Positions 34,761 to 43,046 of a DNA stretch of 64,000 bases are shown piece after piece. How positions within the stretch are numbered: position 1 is the stretch's first letter; each line of letters opens with the position of its first letter. The stretch comes from an uncultured Bacteroidota bacterium (GTDB taxonomy: Bacteria > Bacteroidota > Bacteroidia > Chitinophagales > Chitinophagaceae). A program made the position numbers and the translations under genes. The stretch lies in NCBI GenBank assembly GCA_903904855.1, contig CAIVEH010000072.1, positions 1 to 64,000 of the forward strand, given 5' to 3'. The notes below the pieces were generated by a model. It searched no databases. It saw only the letters and a list, made by a program, of their open reading frames with translations, and was not told the DNA's origin.

Positions 34761-34898
34761 GTAATATGCGTACGAAAATATATGCGTATGTGTGTTAGCT
34801 TCTGAGAGGGATAGCAAGCTTCTAAATGTTTAAAATTCTTTCAATAGCTTCTTTTGCATTTTTAAACCAGATTCCACGCAAGGGCGATTTTATGGCAT

Positions 34899-34906
34899 TA
34901 TCTTTG
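34899..34906 (+). promoter_or_regulatory. -7 box TATCTTTG directly before the DUF255 gene
   Basis: Exact TAnnTTTG match that ends 4 nt before the ATG at 34911; a transcript from it would be leaderless or nearly so. Confidence 0.5.
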
Positions 34907-34910
34907 TCAT

Positions 34911-37010
34911 ATGGCCAATAGATTGATTAATGAACAAAGTCCTTATCTGTTGCAACATGCACATAACCCGGTAGACTGGTACCCATGGGGCAATGAGGCT
35001 TTTGACAGGGCATGCAAAGAGAATAAACCGCTTATCGTAAGCATTGGTTATGCTGCCTGCCACTGGTGTCATGTTATGGAGCATGAAAGCTTTGAAGATG
35101 AAGATACTGCTGCCTACATGAATGAGCACTTTATTTGTGTGAAAGTGGACAGGGAAGAACACCCAGATGTTGATCATATGTATATGGATGCGGTACAGGC
35201 TATTGCCGGCAATGGCGGCTGGCCACTTAACGTATTTGTAACTCCTGAAAGGGCTCCCTTTTATGGTGGCACGTACTATCCTCCCAGGCAGGCATACAGC
35301 CGGCCATCATGGACTCAGCTGCTGCAGCGCATGAATGAAATATGGACAACCCAGCAGGATGAGGTTAATGCTCAAAGTGAGCAGATACTGAAGCATCTCA
35401 GGCAGGCATCTCAACGAATAACTGCAAGCGCAGAGAATGCTGTAAATGAAGATACCTGCAGAAAGATAACCGACAGTTTACTGAAGCAGGCCGATAAGGT
35501 GTGGGGTGGGTTCGGTAATGCGCCAAAGTTTCCGGGAACAATGGCTGTTAGTTACCTCCTGGAGCATTATCATTATACAGGTTATAAGCCTGCCCTTGAT
35601 CAGGCATTGCTTAGCCTTGACCGCATGATTGCTGGGGGTATCTACGACCAGATTGGTGGAGGCTTTGCCCGGTATTCTACCGACCGTGAATGGTTGGCTC
35701 CTCATTTCGAAAAAATGCTTTACGATAATGCCTTGCTGGTTCTGGCACTGTGTGATGCGTTTGTGGTTACCAGGGATGCGAAGTATAAGTTGATCGTAGA
35801 TGAGACAATTTGTTTCGTGGAAAGAGAATTAAAGGATACAGGCGGCGGCTATTATTGCGCTCTGGATGCTGATAGCGAAGGTGTGGAGGGTAAATTTTAT
35901 ACCTGGACCTGGGAGGAATGGACTGAAGCCACGTCCTTCGGAATAGTTCAGGATGATACTTCCGATAGGCCTCAGGCCAACGGCGAGAACATTTCAATAA
36001 ATGCTGTAATTGCTGCATCGTATTTTGGTATTAAAAAGGAAGGGAATTGGGAAGGTACCAATATCCTGCATGTAGCCAAAAGCATTGAGGTGGTAGCTGC
36101 AGAAAATGGGTTGACTATAGATGATACAACGGAGCGGATAAAAGAAGTAAAAAGAAGGCTTCTGGCCCGGCGGACAGACAGGCAGAGGCCACAGACCGAT
36201 GATAAGTGCCTGCTGTCGTGGAATGCATTGATGAATGCGGCTTTGAGTAAAGCTGGTATAACTTTTAATGAGGCCGACAGGCAGTTGGCTGAGACATACC
36301 TTCAAAGGGCTGAGGAGCATATGGCATGGATGCTGACTGCCTTTGATACCCAAAGCGGTATGCTGCATACCTGGAAAAACGGAGTTGCCAGGATACCCGC
36401 AAAACTGGATGATTATGCATATCTTATAGATGCTTTGCTGCAGTTGGGGTCTGCTGCCGGTAGCCAAAGCTTTATTGTAAAAGCTTCCAGCTTGCTGGAG
36501 GTTGTTATTGATGAATTCGGCAACGAAGGAGGTTATTTTTATTATACTTCTTCAAGCCAGAAAGATATACCTGTGAGGAAGGTAGATACATATGATGGGG
36601 CTCAACCATCGGCCAACGCCGTGATGGCAAGGAATTTATTAACCTGCGGTTTATTAATGAGCAGAACAGACTGGTGTGAGCGGGCAGAATCCATGATTTA
36701 TAACCTTGCTGAAACAATAAGCAGGTATAGCTATTCATTTGGCTATTGGGCTATGTTACTGCAGCAGCAGGTCAGACAGGTAAAAACCATAATTTGCTCT
36801 GGGCCGGGTGCAGTTGAAGAAATGAGAAAAATGCAGTCGAAATGGGTCCCTGAGGCTTATTTCTTTACATTTGATAAAGAAATATCTGAGTTGCCATTAC
36901 TCGAAAATAAATTTTTTGCCGGTAAAATGTATATATTTGTCTGTTCGGGACAAGCCTGCCTATCGCCTGTAAACAGTGCCAGTGACGCACTTCAGCTAAT
37001 TAGTCATTGA
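34911..37010 (+). CDS. DUF255 thioredoxin-fold protein (YyaL/SPATA20 family)
   Basis: 699 residues. The N-terminal thioredoxin-like domain (residues about 3-165) starts with the family signature [20 protein letters not shown] and carries CHWC at 50-53 (in [18 protein letters not shown]). The rest is an alpha/alpha-barrel like that of glycoside hydrolases and epimerases: [12 protein letters not shown] (about 198-209), [29 protein letters not shown] and [12 protein letters not shown]. The family is conserved from bacteria to humans but has no established reaction. No signal peptide, so cytoplasmic. Length is normal. The gldK gene follows after 181 bp. Confidence 0.88.
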   Translation: MANRLINEQSPYLLQHAHNPVDWYPWGNEAFDRACKENKPLIVSIGYAACHWCHVMEHESFEDEDTAAYMNEHFICVKVDREEHPDVDHMYMDAVQAIAGNGGWPLNVFVTPERAPFYGGTYYPPRQAYSRPSWTQLLQRMNEIWTTQQDEVNAQSEQILKHLRQASQRITASAENAVNEDTCRKITDSLLKQADKVWGGFGNAPKFPGTMAVSYLLEHYHYTGYKPALDQALLSLDRMIAGGIYDQIGGGFARYSTDREWLAPHFEKMLYDNALLVLALCDAFVVTRDAKYKLIVDETICFVERELKDTGGGYYCALDADSEGVEGKFYTWTWEEWTEATSFGIVQDDTSDRPQANGENISINAVIAASYFGIKKEGNWEGTNILHVAKSIEVVAAENGLTIDDTTERIKEVKRRLLARRTDRQRPQTDDKCLLSWNALMNAALSKAGITFNEADRQLAETYLQRAEEHMAWMLTAFDTQSGMLHTWKNGVARIPAKLDDYAYLIDALLQLGSAAGSQSFIVKASSLLEVVIDEFGNEGGYFYYTSSSQKDIPVRKVDTYDGAQPSANAVMARNLLTCGLLMSRTDWCERAESMIYNLAETISRYSYSFGYWAMLLQQQVRQVKTIICSGPGAVEEMRKMQSKWVPEAYFFTFDKEISELPLLENKFFAGKMYIFVCSGQACLSPVNSASDALQLISH

Positions 37011-37191
37011 ATAAAATATAGAGTAAATTGATTTATAATTGCATATAAGATTCTGTAGAATAATTAACAATTTTTCGCTGAAGCTTGTATTTTTCGAAAA
37101 AACTTTGAATATTGTGCATCGGTTTAGTGTTGAGAGGAGGAAAATGATGAAATTATTTTGTTGCAACATTGCAAAAACACCAGATAGTAGT

Positions 37192-38457
37192 ATGAAAAAA
37201 ACTTCCCTGAAGGTCTCAGCTTTAGCATTGCTCGTACTTGCTGCAAGCTGCGGGAAATCGGGCTCCAATGGCCAGTTAGTAGGTGATCAAACGAGAATGA
37301 ATTATAAGGCGCCGTTGCCTATCGGCATGGTGTATGTTCCATCAGGATCCTTCAAAATGGGAGCCAGCGATGAGGATATACGCGGAAGAAATGACGCCAC
37401 GATTCATAGCATACAGATGGTTGGTTTTTACATGGACGCCACTGAAATATCTAACCAGGAATACAGACAGTTTACCAACTGGGTAAGGGATTCTGTAGCC
37501 AATACAATTCTTGGTAATTTCAAGGATATGCCAGATGGTTCCACCAGGCTGGATATGAGCAAGCGCATCAACTGGAAAGATCCTGAATTGCAGGACCAGT
37601 TATCCTCCATATATATACCTGCAGAATTATCGGGCTGGGGGGTTAAAACCTTTGATGTCAGTAAGTTTGTATACCATTACTCATCATTCGATTATGCGAA
37701 TTCTGTGAGACACCCCACTGAAACGCAGATCAAGTATGTAAATGCTTTTGATGTTCCTAGTTATCCCGATACCACTGTTTGGATAAAGCAGTTTAACTAT
37801 TCCTTCAATGAGCCTATTGCTCAGCAATATTTCTGGTTCCAGGGATTCAACAAATATCCTGTCGTGGGTGTTAACTGGAAACAGTGTAATGCATTTTGCG
37901 ACTGGCGTACCAAAGTTTGGAGAGCTGAGCGTGAGAAAGAACATCAATATACCGAAAGTCGTTTCCGTCTCCCAACTGAAACAGAATGGGAATACGCTGC
38001 AAGGGGTGGTCGTAACGAATCTCCTTTCCCTTGGGGCGGTCCTTATATAATTAATAAGAAAGGTTGTTACCTGGCAAACTTTAAACCACAGCGCGGTAAT
38101 TATGCTGCAGATGGTGGCCTTTATACAGTTCCTGTAGATAAGTATGCTGCAAATGATTATGGACTGAAAAATATGTCTGGTAACGTTTCAGAGTGGACTT
38201 CATCAGAATATGCCGGTGGCAATTATAATCAGCAGGCCGACCTGAACCCGAATGTTGAATACAATGTTCAGCCAGGTGATGCACAGTGGATGAGGCGCAA
38301 AGTAGTGCGTGGAGGAAGCTGGCGCGATGTGGCTTATTACCTTCAGGTGAGCACCCGTGATTATGAATATCAGGATACCTCTAAAGCTTACATTGGTTTC
38401 CGTTGCGTATACACAGAAGTGAATCCGGCATTAACCAACAGAAAAGCAATCAGGTAA
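37192..38457 (+). CDS. gldK: GldK, T9SS outer-membrane ring lipoprotein
   Basis: 421 residues. The chosen ATG gives a lipoprotein signal MKKTSLKVSALALLVLAASC with the lipidated Cys at residue 20. The mature protein is a formylglycine-generating-enzyme-like (SUMF1) domain: PIGMVYVPSGSFKMGASDED, EISNQEYRQF, VVGVNWKQCNAFCDWRT, RFRLPTETEWEYAARGG and GLKNMSGNVSEWTSSEY, ending VVRGGSWRD...RDY...YIGFRCVY. GldK and GldN form a periplasmic ring of the type IX secretion system. An alternative start at 37144 or 37147 is preceded by AGGAGG (37135-37140) and would add 15-16 residues before the signal. gldL follows after 48 bp. Confidence 0.92.
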   Translation: MKKTSLKVSALALLVLAASCGKSGSNGQLVGDQTRMNYKAPLPIGMVYVPSGSFKMGASDEDIRGRNDATIHSIQMVGFYMDATEISNQEYRQFTNWVRDSVANTILGNFKDMPDGSTRLDMSKRINWKDPELQDQLSSIYIPAELSGWGVKTFDVSKFVYHYSSFDYANSVRHPTETQIKYVNAFDVPSYPDTTVWIKQFNYSFNEPIAQQYFWFQGFNKYPVVGVNWKQCNAFCDWRTKVWRAEREKEHQYTESRFRLPTETEWEYAARGGRNESPFPWGGPYIINKKGCYLANFKPQRGNYAADGGLYTVPVDKYAANDYGLKNMSGNVSEWTSSEYAGGNYNQQADLNPNVEYNVQPGDAQWMRRKVVRGGSWRDVAYYLQVSTRDYEYQDTSKAYIGFRCVYTEVNPALTNRKAIR

Positions 38458-38505
38458 TCTACCCTCAAAACATTCATTTATATAAACAAAGAAAAATCAG
38501 CTAAG

Positions 38506-39327
38506 ATGAATCCAGTAGTTTTGTTTTTTGAAACCAATAATGGAAAGTACATTAAAAACCTGATGATCGGACTTGGTGCATCGGTGGTATTGTTAGGTGC
38601 CCTGTTTAAGATACAGCACTGGGCCGGTGGTGGTATAATGCTTACCATTGGTATGTGTGTTGAGGCGTTTATCTTCGCTATGCTTGGTTTAATACCACCT
38701 CACAGTGATTATTACTGGGAGCGTTTTTACCCAGACATTACTGAGAGCCCGCATGTAGAAGCATATCGCAAAGGCATCAAGCATGGCGGCCTTCCTAAAC
38801 CAGGCGAACCACCAACAAAGTCTCTGGATAAAATGCTGGAAGAAGCTCAGATTAATACTCCAAATCTGAAAAAACTGAATGATAACTTTCAGAATTTCAA
38901 TAAAGCTGTTGGCCAGATCAAGGATATGTCTGATGTAACTGCTGCAACAGGTACCTATTCTCAGAGCGCTCGTGATGCTGCTGAAGCTCTTGGTACTATG
39001 AAAAATACTTTCATTGGTGCAACCAAAACAATGAGCGCTTTCAATGAAGCTGCTGAGGATACAACAAAATTCCACGATCAGGTAGTGGTATTGTCTAAAA
39101 ATCTGGGTACATTGAATTCAATTTATGAAGTGGAGTTGTCGGATGCTAATAATCATCTTAAAGCGATGAATAAGTTCTACAGCAGCCTTGTAAATGCTTC
39201 TGAAGCTATGGCTTCGAGTGCAAAAGATGCAACTGATACAAGGGAGCAGATCGGTTTGTTGGCTAAAAACCTGACTACATTGAACCAGGTTTATGGCAAT
39301 ATGCTTTCTGCTATGCAGGGCCGTTAA
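38506..39327 (+). CDS. gldL: GldL, T9SS inner-membrane motor subunit
   Basis: 273 residues. Two transmembrane helices occur near the N-terminus: about 18-35 (NLMIGLGASVVLLGALFKI) and 42-62 (GGIMLTIGMCVEAFIFAMLGL). Glu53 in the second helix is the likely counterpart of the membrane glutamate reported as important in GldL proton-driven rotation. The IQHWAGGG turn between the helices is family-typical. The long cytoplasmic tail (from about residue 70) is helical, rich in repeated short Asn/Ala/Lys helices. GldL works with GldM as the proton-powered motor of T9SS. It sits between gldK and gldM, with 46 bp to gldM. Confidence 0.93.
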   Translation: MNPVVLFFETNNGKYIKNLMIGLGASVVLLGALFKIQHWAGGGIMLTIGMCVEAFIFAMLGLIPPHSDYYWERFYPDITESPHVEAYRKGIKHGGLPKPGEPPTKSLDKMLEEAQINTPNLKKLNDNFQNFNKAVGQIKDMSDVTAATGTYSQSARDAAEALGTMKNTFIGATKTMSAFNEAAEDTTKFHDQVVVLSKNLGTLNSIYEVELSDANNHLKAMNKFYSSLVNASEAMASSAKDATDTREQIGLLAKNLTTLNQVYGNMLSAMQGR

Positions 39328-39373
39328 TAATACAATACAGTAAACAATTAGTGTTCATAGTAAAAGCTAAATA

Positions 39374-40963
39374 ATGTCTATACCTAAAGAGCCGCGACAG
39401 ATAATGATCAACCTGATGTACCTGGTGTTGACCGCCCTGCTGGCCCTAAATGTATCTAATGAGATCCTCAACGCCTTTAAGACATTGAGCCTCAGTATTG
39501 ACCGGTCTAATAAATCTATTGACCAGAAAAATATTGAAGTTTATGATGCCATTAAGGAAAATGAGAAAGCGCCAGGGCAGGAGGCTAAAGTAAAGCCTTT
39601 CCGTGAAAAAGCAGATGCAGTTGTGAAACGTGCAGATGATATGGTTAAATTTTTCGAGGTTTGGAAAAAAAGGATTACCCTTGAGGCTGGAGGTTACAAC
39701 ATTGATCCTGAAGATTCAGCCTTACATATCCCAGCCAGGATGGATAATATCGATGCAACAACCAAATTATTGGTTGAGAATAAAGGAGGCGATACAATGA
39801 AGAAGCAGATTATGGATGTGCGTGAGTTCTTTCTTAGTCAGCTTTCAAAGGAGGATACTGCGAAACTAAGCCCACTTATGCCATTGCGTATCAGCCATGC
39901 CAAGAAGAATGATCATAACCCGACTGGAGATTGGAGCATTGAAAATTTTGAGCATATGCCAGCAATAGCAGCGATAGCCTTATTTTCGAAATATCAGAAT
40001 GACGTAAGGAGTAGTGAAGCATTGATATTGAACAGGTTGTTTGAAGAAGCTCACATGAAGGATATCAAGTTTGATACTATTGGTGCTGTAGCTGTACCTA
40101 AAACAAGTTATGCACTTGATGGTGAGAAAATCGAAGCATCAATCCTGCTTGCCGCATTTAATAAAGAGCAGAAACCAACAGTTACTGTACTTGGAGGTGG
40201 AGGTTCAACAAAGCCAGCAGTTAATGGGGTAGTTGCCTGGGAAACAGTCGCGCATGGAGTTGGCCTGCAGACTGTAAGAGGTATAATAGAATTAAAAACA
40301 GAGCAGAAAACAGAAAAGAGAGAATGGAAGTTTGAATACATGGTAGGTACTACCGGAGCATCCATGGCACTTGATAAAATGAACGTATTTTATATTGGTG
40401 TTGAAAATCCTGTAACTGTTGCTGCAGCCGGATATTCCGTTGAAGATGTGTCAATTGCTGCGGCTGCTGGCGGATGTACCATAACTGGTGAAAAAGGACA
40501 TTTTGTTATCAAAGACCTCAAGAAAATTGACGCGAAATTTGTAGTTGAGATCAGGGCTAAAACAAAAGAAGGACCAATTAAGAAGGTAGGTGAAATGGTA
40601 ATCAGGGTTAAGAAAATTCCGGATCCGGTAGCTATGGTGAATGGTAAGCCCGGTGGTGGAATGCCTGCTTCCATTTTCAGAGCTCAGATGGGACCTGTTG
40701 CCAATCTTGCTGGTTTCGATTTTGATGCCAAATTTAAAATTGTCAGTTTCGATTACAGTACTACTCCTAAGGGAAAAGACTATATGGGGCCTTTCCATGT
40801 TGAGAACAGGGCTGCCGGAACAAGGTTTACTGACAACCCACAGGTTACAAAAATATTACAACAAGCTAAAGCAGGGGATAAAGTTTTCCTTGATGAGATA
40901 AAAGCAGTTGGACCTGATGGAACTACCAGAACGTTAGCGCCATTATTTTTTACTTTGAATTAA
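39374..40963 (+). CDS. gldM: GldM, T9SS motor/periplasmic shaft protein
   Basis: 529 residues. One N-terminal transmembrane helix (about residues 10-30, MINLMYLVLTALLALNVSNE), preceded by MSIPKEPRQ, is the GldM signature. The helix is followed by a helical D1 domain with Lys/Glu-rich segments and then beta-rich periplasmic domains (VDGEKIEASILLAAF..., ASMALDKMNVFYIGVENPVTVAAAGY, GKPGGGMPASIFRAQMG). The C-terminal half is thought to reach the GldKN ring. With GldL it converts the proton gradient into motion for T9SS export and, in gliding species, motility. gldN follows after 23 bp, within the same operon. Confidence 0.94.
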   Translation: MSIPKEPRQIMINLMYLVLTALLALNVSNEILNAFKTLSLSIDRSNKSIDQKNIEVYDAIKENEKAPGQEAKVKPFREKADAVVKRADDMVKFFEVWKKRITLEAGGYNIDPEDSALHIPARMDNIDATTKLLVENKGGDTMKKQIMDVREFFLSQLSKEDTAKLSPLMPLRISHAKKNDHNPTGDWSIENFEHMPAIAAIALFSKYQNDVRSSEALILNRLFEEAHMKDIKFDTIGAVAVPKTSYALDGEKIEASILLAAFNKEQKPTVTVLGGGGSTKPAVNGVVAWETVAHGVGLQTVRGIIELKTEQKTEKREWKFEYMVGTTGASMALDKMNVFYIGVENPVTVAAAGYSVEDVSIAAAAGGCTITGEKGHFVIKDLKKIDAKFVVEIRAKTKEGPIKKVGEMVIRVKKIPDPVAMVNGKPGGGMPASIFRAQMGPVANLAGFDFDAKFKIVSFDYSTTPKGKDYMGPFHVENRAAGTRFTDNPQVTKILQQAKAGDKVFLDEIKAVGPDGTTRTLAPLFFTLN

Positions 40964-40986
40964 TTAACTTGAAAAATTATAAGGAT

Positions 40987-41910
40987 ATGACCATCCTGAA
41001 TACTTTACGATTTACTGCCTCTGCGGTTCTGCTTTTATCAGGAACCGTATCATATGCACAGCCCGGGAGTACTGCCGATCTCAGTCTGACTGATAAAGGT
41101 TACTATGGTGTAAAGCTGGATTCGAGCTGGAAGCCATCAAGAACACCTGATGGTGCTTATGATCGCGTAGCTCATAATAGTATGCCAATAGCATGGCAGC
41201 ATTTACGTGAAGACGATATCCTATGGAAAAAAAGGGTTTGGCGTGAAATAGATACACGTGAGAAACAGAATATAGGTTTCAGGTACATGGGCGATGAAAA
41301 TACCGGTGGTGGTATGTTCATAGAAATCCTGATAGATGGTATTAAAAGGGGAAAAGTAAAGGCATACAGCAGTTACGATGACCGTTTTACTACTCCTTTG
41401 TCTAAGGAAGAAGTTCTGGAATCGCTTGCAGGTAAGCCAGATACCGTTCCGGTAACCGATCCGATTACAGGAATTGAAACAATAAAAGTTATCAAAAAGG
41501 ATTTCCAGCCTGAAGCGATTACCAGCTACCGTATGAAGGAAGACTGGATATTTGATCGTAACGAGGGTAAAATGATTGTACGTATTGTAGGGCTGGCACC
41601 TGTTAAGGATATCATTGTTGATGGTTCATTCCGTGGACGTCAGCCGATGTTCTGGCTCTATTATCCAGATATTCGTGGATTGCTTTCACAATATGAAGTA
41701 TTCAATCCGGCAAATGATGTTGCTCGTTATACCTGGGATGAATTTTTTGAGAGCCGTCAGTTCTCTAGTAAGATCACTAAAGTTAGCAATCCTTTCCAGG
41801 CCGAATTTAAAGATCTTGGTAACAGCATGAACCCAATGGAAACATTGTATGAAAGCCAGCATGCTGCTGAAATGATATTTAACAAGGAGCATGATATGTG
41901 GGTGTATTAA
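40987..41910 (+). CDS. gldN: GldN, T9SS periplasmic ring protein
   Basis: 307 residues from the ATG at 40987; an upstream TTG at 40969 would add six residues before the signal peptide (MTILNTLRFTASAVLLLSGTVSYA). The mature protein shows the GldN pattern: REDDILWKKRVWREIDTREKQN (about 64-85), FQPEAITSYRMKEDWIFDRNEGKMIVRIVGLAP (about 172-204) and MFWLYYPDIRGLLSQYEVFNP. Its last segment ends in HDMWVY. GldN binds GldK to make the ring that links the motor to the outer-membrane translocon. It is the last gene of gldKLMN; a strong terminator follows at 41976. Confidence 0.93.
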   Translation: MTILNTLRFTASAVLLLSGTVSYAQPGSTADLSLTDKGYYGVKLDSSWKPSRTPDGAYDRVAHNSMPIAWQHLREDDILWKKRVWREIDTREKQNIGFRYMGDENTGGGMFIEILIDGIKRGKVKAYSSYDDRFTTPLSKEEVLESLAGKPDTVPVTDPITGIETIKVIKKDFQPEAITSYRMKEDWIFDRNEGKMIVRIVGLAPVKDIIVDGSFRGRQPMFWLYYPDIRGLLSQYEVFNPANDVARYTWDEFFESRQFSSKITKVSNPFQAEFKDLGNSMNPMETLYESQHAAEMIFNKEHDMWVY

Positions 41911-41975
41911 TGGAGGGATTTGAAAACGGTAGCATAACAAGCGGAAATAACAATTTTAAATAGTACTCTTTTAAT

Positions 41976-42010
41976 AAAATGATACCCCGGCTTGCCGGGG
42001 TATCATTTTA
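41976..42010 (+). terminator. Strong hairpin terminator after gldN
   Basis: AAAATGATACCCCGG pairs with CCGGGGTATCATTTT around a CTTG loop: a 15-bp stem, GC-rich near the loop and A/T-rich at the base. It would separate gldKLMN from comB. Confidence 0.9.
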
Positions 42011-42045
42011 TAGTTATATAATAACTAATTCTGTATTTTAGCATA

Positions 42046-42771
42046 ATGACACAAAAGAATAAACCAGGTATTGAAGTATGTCTTTCGCCTGCATTGCTGC
42101 ATTTGTATGATGTAAAAGGCGCATTGGTAGTTATTATTGACATTTTCAGGGCTACATCAACTATTACCGCTGCATTGGATAATGGAGCAAAGTGTGTAAT
42201 CCCGGTAGCCAGTGTTTCCGAATGTATTGCATTAGGTGCATCAATTCCTGGCAGTGTTACTGCAGGCGAGCGCGATGGAAAGGTCATCGAGGGTTTGCAA
42301 TACGGTAATTCACCTTCAGAGTATCCGGTTGAATTTATTTCTGGTAAAACACTGGTAATGACCACAACAAATGGAACCCGTTTATTGCATATGGTTACCG
42401 GTGCTGACCAGATCGTTATTGGTTCATTTTTGAATCTTAATCAATTATGCGGCTATCTGGCATCTCAAGGTAAAAATGTATTATTAGCCTGTGCATCCTG
42501 GAAAGACCGGTTTAATCTGGAAGATACGTTGTTTGCAGGTGCGGTAATTAATAAATTGCAGCATTCTTTTGATTTCAATTGCGATAGCGCTAAAGCTGCT
42601 TTGTATCTCCATCATCAATCAAAAGGTAATTACCTTGATTTTCTCAAAAACAGTTCTCATTATATTCGCCTGTCTGCCTATGGCTTACAAGATGAGTTGG
42701 CATATTGTTTAACGCCTGATCTTCACCCTGTTGTGCCAGTACTTCGTGGAAGAGAGATTGTGAAGCAATAA
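42046..42771 (+). CDS. comB: 2-phosphosulfolactate phosphatase-like protein (ComB family)
   Basis: 241 residues. Family motifs are VVIIDIFRATSTITAAL (about 28-44, with Asp32 and Arg35) and VMTTTNGTRLLHM (about 104-116), followed by ACASWKDRFNLEDTLFAGAVI (about 149-169). In methanogens ComB hydrolyses (R)-2-phospho-3-sulfolactate in coenzyme M synthesis. Bacteroidota do not make coenzyme M, so a different sulfonate or phosphate ester substrate is likely; a link to sulfonolipid precursors can be imagined but is unsupported here. It is insulated from gldN by a terminator. The nearest upstream sequence, TATTTTAG, is only a partial -7 box. Confidence 0.85.
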   Translation: MTQKNKPGIEVCLSPALLHLYDVKGALVVIIDIFRATSTITAALDNGAKCVIPVASVSECIALGASIPGSVTAGERDGKVIEGLQYGNSPSEYPVEFISGKTLVMTTTNGTRLLHMVTGADQIVIGSFLNLNQLCGYLASQGKNVLLACASWKDRFNLEDTLFAGAVINKLQHSFDFNCDSAKAALYLHHQSKGNYLDFLKNSSHYIRLSAYGLQDELAYCLTPDLHPVVPVLRGREIVKQ

Positions 42772-42859
42772 GAGCTGTTTCACTCCTGACTTTTGGATTT
42801 ATGCACTGTTAACCTGATTTCATACTGATTGTGTACTGATTTTTTAGTACCAGAATCTA

Positions 42860-42867
42860 TATATTTG
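42860..42867 (+). promoter_or_regulatory. -7 box TATATTTG upstream of the second giant gene
   Basis: Exact TAnnTTTG match, 8 nt before a 25-bp palindrome. A start about 5 nt downstream would give a leader of about 175 nt to the ATG at 43047. No TTTG at standard -33 spacing is seen. Confidence 0.4.
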
Positions 42868-42874
42868 CTAAAAA

Positions 42875-42899
42875 ATTACACATATTATATATGTGTAAT
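42875..42899. promoter_or_regulatory. 25-bp palindrome, candidate operator or leader hairpin
   Basis: ATTACACATAT and ATATGTGTAAT form perfect 11-bp arms around a 3-nt centre (TAT). It lies at about +2 to +27 relative to the -7 box at 42860. No T-run follows, so it is not a standard terminator. A dimeric repressor site or a 5' mRNA hairpin are the two readings. Confidence 0.5.
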
Positions 42900-43013
42900 C
42901 GTATATGATTCAGCTAATAATTTGGCAATTAACACCTTTTATGCAATTAATATAATGTTTTTGTTATCAAAATAAAGAATTTGAAAATCCGGCTTTATTG
43001 CCCTTTTTTTTCC

Positions 43014-43021
43014 TACTTTTG
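43014..43021 (+). promoter_or_regulatory. Second -7 box TACTTTTG for the second giant gene
   Basis: Exact TAnnTTTG match ending 25 nt before the ATG at 43047. It may be the main promoter, with the palindrome then lying about 115 bp upstream. Confidence 0.45.
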
Positions 43022-43046
43022 CACAATTATTGAAAAACTATTTCTT

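Noticed and set aside
33951-34817. 288-codon minus-strand frame over the aldo/keto reductase
   Set aside because: The plus strand has all catalytic motifs of the reductase; the minus-strand translation is Cys/His/Gln-rich with no family pattern.
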